A stretch of DNA of 64,000 nucleotides from Kryptolebias marmoratus (lineage: Eukaryota > Chordata > Actinopteri > Cyprinodontiformes > Rivulidae). The notes beneath the pieces are model-generated. The model was given only the letters and a program-made list of their open reading frames with translations. It was not told where the DNA came from and searched no databases. Position 1 is the first letter of the stretch. Each line of letters opens with the position of its first letter. Of this stretch, positions 61,601 through 64,000 are shown piece after piece. The translations under genes were made by a program, and so were the position numbers. The stretch is taken from positions 27,831,184 to 27,895,183 of the forward strand of contig NC_051451.1 in NCBI RefSeq assembly GCF_001649575.2, in the 5' to 3' direction.

Positions 61601-63502
61601 AAAAGAATTTATACCAAGGCTCACTCTCTAAATCTACATCTTCTGGACTTACATCCTGAGTCTAGAGGCCGAGGCGGCAGGAGGAGGAGGAGGAGGAGGA
61701 GGAAAAAGACAAGAAGAAGAAGAGTTCAGACAGAACAGGACATAAACACCACGGTAACACGAGGGCTCTACAACCACGGTTCAGAGGGGATGGGACGATG
61801 TGTCAACAGGATGCAACCATCTGCAGATCTCAGAAATCCACATTTTATTCACAACGAAGCAGAATAAACTGTTTAAATTAAAATATCGTAACATTAAAAT
61901 CAGGTAATTTAGAAACTGACGGCAGCAACATCTGTCTAAAGATATTCCAGATGTTCCCCTCTGTGCAGCATCTCCATCAGTCTGTAAACATCTGGTTGTC
62001 CCATTCTGGCTGTTCAACAGTCCTGGATGGGAGGCACTAATGCACCCCCATACCATCAGAGAGGCAGGCTGACCTCAGAACAGTCTGGACCAAAGAGGAG
62101 ACACGTCTGGCTTCTTCTTTGCCTGATAGAGCTTTAAGCAGCACGGTGAACTGTGTTTACAGACAGTGTTCCTGAGCAGAACCAGAACCAGAACCTGTCA
62201 GCTGGTGAACCTCTGCCCATCTTCAGCCTCTAAATGCTCTTTTTCTCCTCACTCCTCTGACCGACCTGCTGATAATTAACCTCGTTAGTCTCTAAAAGCT
62301 CCTCCAGATGTTTCTGATTCGGACCTTTTGTTGCCCCTGGAACATCTTCTTACAGACGTGTTGCTGCCGTCAGATTTAAATTAACTTCATTAAAAAAGGT
62401 TCAGTTTCTTAGTTTCAACATTTGGTCTGTTCTCTGTTCCTCTGAGGGTTTATGAGATTTTCAGATCATTTCTATTTTTATTTACGGTTTACAGCCCGAC
62501 TGTTTCAGGACTGAGAAGCAAACATCACAGATTCTCTGAGGCTGCGGAGGTGAAAGAAGATTTTTACTAATGTGAAGAAAATGAAATTATTTTTTTAAAT
62601 AAAACAGTCTAATGTTTTTAGTAAAAAACCTTTCTGCTTTCCTTGGAGAGGTGAGGGAACGAGAAATAACAGAGAAGAAAAGACGATCAGACAAACTGGA
62701 GAACGGAGGAAACGATTCGAGGTTTAAAATCTTTTATCAACATTAATCTGAAAGAAAAACGCTCTACAGACGCTGCTCAGTTAAGCTTTTAAATTAGTTT
62801 TTGTTCACCAACGTTAAACCTGCTGACCTGCTAATAAAGGCTGGTCTGAGAATTAAAGTTTGATTGCTAATATTCAGTTATATTGTGGTGAATTTTAATT
62901 AAATATGCAGGAATTTTATTATTAAATACAATTAAAATGCAGCCATTTTATGAATATTTCTTTGATGATTTCTTTTCATCATTTTTTGTTAAATAATGTA
63001 GTTTTTACACAGCAGACTGTTCCAGTTAGTAGTTATAAAATGGTCTAAACGTAAATAAATGGACGACTGTGAGGTCCACTCTGAGGACGTCCTTCAGGAC
63101 AAGCAGCCTGCAGAGACTCCGTCCGAAACTCGCTGTAAAAACGTAAAAACCTCAGACTGTGTTGTGTCTGCGCCACTCACAGCCAGCGGATTCAAACCAA
63201 CGGCCCTAAACGCCGTCCTGAGGAGACAGAACGCCGCTCACTCTCCGTCTGTCTCTGCAACAGGACAGCCTCTGGGAATGTGGTGGCCACACACACACAC
63301 ACGCAGCCTCCCGAGCCGTCAGTGATGCGGACACGGAGGCGGAGCTAGCTGATGGGTGGATGACAGACACAAACAGGCGTCTCGTACCGTCCTCTCCAGC
63401 TTCAGCACCGATGATTTCCCTGGTTCGTACTCGAAGATGCTCCTGGGCTCGGCGCGGTACTTCCTGGTGTCCACCTTCTTATCCGGGGGCTCCCACTCGT
63501 TC
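43630..63502 (-). CDS. sorbs1: sorbin and SH3 domain-containing protein 1 (CAP/ponsin), 5' end beyond window
   Basis: Adaptor at focal adhesions and costameres that links vinculin, actin regulators and insulin signalling. Located exons, 5' to 3': 63388-63502, 56786-56835, 54599-54777, about 51283/51304-52545, 49445-49509, 49143-49313, 48577-48623, 48175-48289, 47936-48061, 47281-47475, 46699-47160, 45855-45950, 44581-44765, 43906-44012, 43630-43697 (stop TAA at 43630). Phases agree throughout. The first exon carries [20 protein letters not shown], then [12 protein letters not shown]; 54599-54777 carries [15 protein letters not shown]. Three SH3 domains follow: [40 protein letters not shown] and [20 protein letters not shown], each with WYEG or WFVG and GIFP or GTFP. 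The ending [15 protein letters not shown] favours sorbs1 over sorbs2 (KFFGTF). Between SH3-2 and SH3-3 a proline-rich exon has [11 protein letters not shown]. The SoHo exons lie to the right of base 64000. Confidence 0.95.
44120..44285. repeat. 15-bp-type minisatellite (GGACACTGTGGACAG)
   Basis: About ten variable units in a sorbs1 intron, between the exons at 43906-44012 and 44581-44765. Confidence 0.85.
44345..44395 (-). mobile_element. solo end of Tc1-like family D
   Basis: The reverse complement reads TTAACTTCCTGTTAGTGATC and GACTGCAGCTGA, matching the starts of copies at 20140 and 42622. Confidence 0.55.
44935..45030. repeat. 47-bp tandem duplication
   Basis: TACCAAAACATGGCTGACAG and AGCAAACCATGACTCAGCAC occur twice in direct succession. 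Confidence 0.9.
45090..45600 (+). repeat. composite repeat family C, long copy
   Basis: Head TTTGAACAGCCAAACGTTCG, GCTCGTTCAGCTGATGGCTG and CTGAGACTTTTAGAC. The body (45170-45480) has about fourteen units of TTTTAGCTACTGTTCTGCTA type. The body is interrupted at 45480 by a tRNA-like insertion. Confidence 0.75.
45480..45560 (+). mobile_element. tRNA-derived SINE head
   Basis: GGTGGTTCAGCGGTTAGCGT resembles an A box, and GGGTTCGAGCCC is a good B box 25 bases later. It sits within the AGC array and resumes AGCTTTTAGC afterwards, so it looks inserted. Confidence 0.6.
45855..45950 (-). other. sorbs1: 96-nt in-frame sorbs1 exon with (TG)n at its acceptor
   Basis: Encodes [20 protein letters not shown] and DNNNVNSFT. 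Its length is a multiple of three and both neighbours are phase 0, so it can be skipped without frame loss. The minus-strand intron end is a TG run followed directly by TTGCAG (see findings). Confidence 0.8.
45955..45982. repeat. (CA)n microsatellite at sorbs1 splice acceptor
   Basis: CA dinucleotides run up to the TTGCAG acceptor (minus strand) of exon 45855-45950. Confidence 0.9.
47560..47885 (+). mobile_element. degenerate Tc1-like fragment, second family
   Basis: Contains [15 protein letters not shown] and [12 protein letters not shown], the conserved transposase words around the second and third catalytic regions. Lies in the sorbs1 intron that splits the second SH3 domain. Confidence 0.65.
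48755..49110. repeat. family B repeat in sorbs1 intron
   Basis: ACTGATGAGCTAACGGCTAG, CAGCTAGCTGTAGCACTTCC, then GCAACAGGTAAGATATTAAC, in the same order as 24540-24960. Confidence 0.6.
49515..51280. other. sorbs1 intron, no clear exon
   Basis: Mixed-composition intron. Short open frames on both strands (for example 50307-50567) lack splice borders and domain signs. Confidence 0.4.
51283..52545 (-). other. sorbs1: large sorbs1 exon (about 1.24 kb), nArgBP2-type
   Basis: Single open exon starting after gcctgccag, with the split valine codon reading [16 protein letters not shown]. It includes [19 protein letters not shown], a histidine-rich run, [20 protein letters not shown] and [14 protein letters not shown]. 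The segment [15 protein letters not shown] is known from the long neural exon of SORBS2 (nArgBP2), so paralogous retention is inferred. The 3' border is one of two phase-compatible donors, after 51304 (G|GTGGCG) or 51283 (G|GTAGCG). Confidence 0.85.
52915..53325. repeat. dispersed repeat family A, copy 8
   Basis: GGAATGCATGTCGCCCGCAG at 52919. In reverse orientation, TGTTAGCAAAATATCTCCTG, AAATGGCTGCCACAGCCAAC and GGTGTGGTAGTAGCTGAGAG (53155-53310). Confidence 0.75.
53500..53630. repeat. GAGACACGAGAC minisatellite
   Basis: About ten degenerate 12-base units in a sorbs1 intron. Confidence 0.85.
53796..53960. other. assembly gap (165 N) flanked by C runs
   Basis: GTCTCCTGTCCCCC-type repeats adjoin both sides. 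A poly-C minisatellite likely stalled assembly. Confidence 1.
54232..54395 (+). repeat. dispersed repeat family A, copy 9
   Basis: ACTCTCAGCTACTACCACCA, GCGGCCATCTTGAATAGAGT, then CAGTGGTTCTCGAGATATTT. Confidence 0.75.
55220..55680 (+). repeat. composite repeat family C, complete-looking copy
   Basis: Head GTTCATATATCAAAGCTTTC, GGCTCGTTCAGCTGATGTCT; AGC-TTTT body 55430-55610; tail CAGAAAATATAATTTCTCCA and ACAGGACCCCACTTTGAAAT. Confidence 0.75.
56213..56470 (+). repeat. dispersed repeat family A, copy 10 (nearly full)
   Basis: GAGGAATGCTTAACGCCCGC, CTCTCAGCTACTACCACACC, ATGGCGGCCATATTGAATCA, then GGTTTGTGATATTTTGCTAA. Confidence 0.8.
57097..57131. repeat. GAG trinucleotide microsatellite
   Basis: About twelve GAG units in a sorbs1 intron. 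Confidence 0.9.
57255..57332. repeat. CA/CG microsatellite
   Basis: A CACACA run interrupted by CGCG units, in a sorbs1 intron. Confidence 0.9.
57398..57542 (-). repeat. dispersed repeat family A, copy 11
   Basis: CTGTTAGCAAAATATCTCCG then GTTGGTGTGGTAGTAGATGA, with the middle deleted. Confidence 0.65.
58838..59311 (+). mobile_element. Tc1-like element, family D, copy 3 (defective)
   Basis: The frame 58968-59210 matches the 80-codon frame of copy 1 except for one seen residue change (S to C after VRRTT). Same [10 protein letters not shown] motif and same 3' end AAATCCACGATAAACTC. The left terminus seen in copies 1 and 2 is missing. Confidence 0.75.
59320..61100. other. sorbs1 intron, mostly unassigned
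   Basis: Holds family A copy 12 and otherwise unique-looking sequence. No exon was recognised. Confidence 0.4.
60225..60372 (+). repeat. dispersed repeat family A, copy 12
   Basis: GTCTCAGCTACCACCACACC, then TGGCAGCCATCTTGAATTGA. Confidence 0.75.
61112..61346 (+). repeat. dispersed repeat family A, copy 13 (nearly full)
   Basis: CGAATGCATGTCGCCCGCCG, CCTCAGCTACTACCACACCA, GACTGAGTTGTAGCCATTTT, then GAGATATTTTGCTAACAGG. Confidence 0.8.
61912..62400 (-). mobile_element. Tc1-like element with inverted ends (third family)
   Basis: Reverse strand reads [11 protein letters not shown] and, upstream of it, the phrase CACCGTGCTGCTTAAAGCTC of a known fish Tc1-like family. CTGACGGCAGCAACATCTGT (61918) and, in reverse complement, CTGACGGCAGCAACACGTCT (62353-62375) form inverted repeats. 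Internal deletion and stops are present. Confidence 0.65.
62420..63387. other. sorbs1 intron, no recognised element
   Basis: AT-rich, then mixed sequence with a short CA run near 63290. Nothing else is supported. Confidence 0.4.
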
Positions 63503-63844
63503 CTGCGAAGAGACGAGCGTCAGTGAGGGAGGGAGGGGGGGTGAGCGGAGCCAATCGTCATCGAGCGGTCTCCATGGCAACCAGCGCAAGGCTGAGAGCT
63601 GTTGTTTTTTTTTCATGTGAAAATATGACGTCTGGCCTCATTACGCCTCCGTGTCTCGTTTTCTGACGACGCTCTAATTCAATCCCACGAAGAAGAACGG
63701 GAAACCAGAAGGCAGCATTTCTTGTTTGGATCTCAGAACACGCCGCCAAGGTGAACGCCATCAATCAGGGATTAAAACGGAAACAAAATCAGGAACGATG
63801 ACGATTAAAGACTTTAACGTTTCTGAGGTGATCATCCTGATGCT

Positions 63845-64000
63845 GCTGACAGACAGATGTGCTGACAGACAGACAGATGTGCTGCAGACAGACAGATGTG
63901 CTGCTGACAGACAGATGTGCTGCTGACAGACAGACAGATGTGCTGACAGACAGATGTGCTGACAGACAGATGTGCTGCTGACAGACAGACAGATGTGCTG
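63845..64000. repeat. CTGACAGACAGATGTG minisatellite at window end
   Basis: Units of 12 to 20 bases built from GACAGACAGATGTGCTG. The array continues past the right edge. Confidence 0.9.

Noticed and set aside
61442..61867. 141-codon plus-strand frame with Arg-rich run
   Set aside because: The Arg run comes from a GGA/GAG microsatellite; nothing else supports a gene.

Overview
The window is vertebrate, and specifically teleost, nuclear DNA. It holds multi-exon protein genes with GT-AG introns, CA/TG microsatellites, minisatellites, two assembly gaps (33379-34295 and 53796-53960) and many decayed transposon copies. The repeat mix (several Tc1-like families, a tRNA-headed SINE, short non-autonomous repeats) fits a percomorph fish, perhaps a killifish relative. 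The species cannot be fixed from the sequence alone.

Six genes were reconstructed by splicing exons with consistent phase. From left to right they are: hgsnat (minus; 5' part only, continuing off the left edge), pcbd1 (plus, complete, 4 exons, 102 aa), sgpl1 (minus, 13 coding exons, about 562-566 aa), neurog3 (plus, single coding exon behind a non-coding exon and a TATA box; an 11-G run breaks its frame), pdlim1 (minus, complete, 7 exons, 322 aa) and sorbs1 (minus, 15 exons located, 5' end beyond the right edge).

The genes have unrelated jobs. hgsnat is a lysosomal heparan sulfate acetyltransferase, pcbd1 recycles pterin cofactor, sgpl1 degrades sphingosine-1-phosphate in the ER, and neurog3 is a bHLH endocrine/neural determinant. 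pdlim1 and sorbs1 both encode actin/Z-line/focal-adhesion adaptors and are tandem neighbours, as in human 10q23-24. pcbd1, sgpl1 and neurog3 correspond to human 10q22.1, so two human chromosome-10 blocks are joined here. pcbd1/sgpl1 and neurog3/pdlim1 are convergent pairs with short 3' intervals.

The rest is introns and intergenic DNA filled by repeats: (A) a short family recognisable by GCTACTACCACACC, GCAGCCATCTTGAAT and ATATTTTGCTAACAG, with at least 13 copies; (B) a TTAA-flanked element with AAAGGGATAGTTC ends, one copy abutting an sgpl1 splice acceptor; (C) a composite element with a conserved head, an AGC-TTTT tandem-like body and a conserved tail; and several Tc1-like families. I saw no new multi-gene system. 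The points most worth checking are the neurog3 frame break, a (TG)n tract fused to the 3' splice site of an in-frame sorbs1 exon, the repeat at the sgpl1 acceptor, and the composite repeat C.
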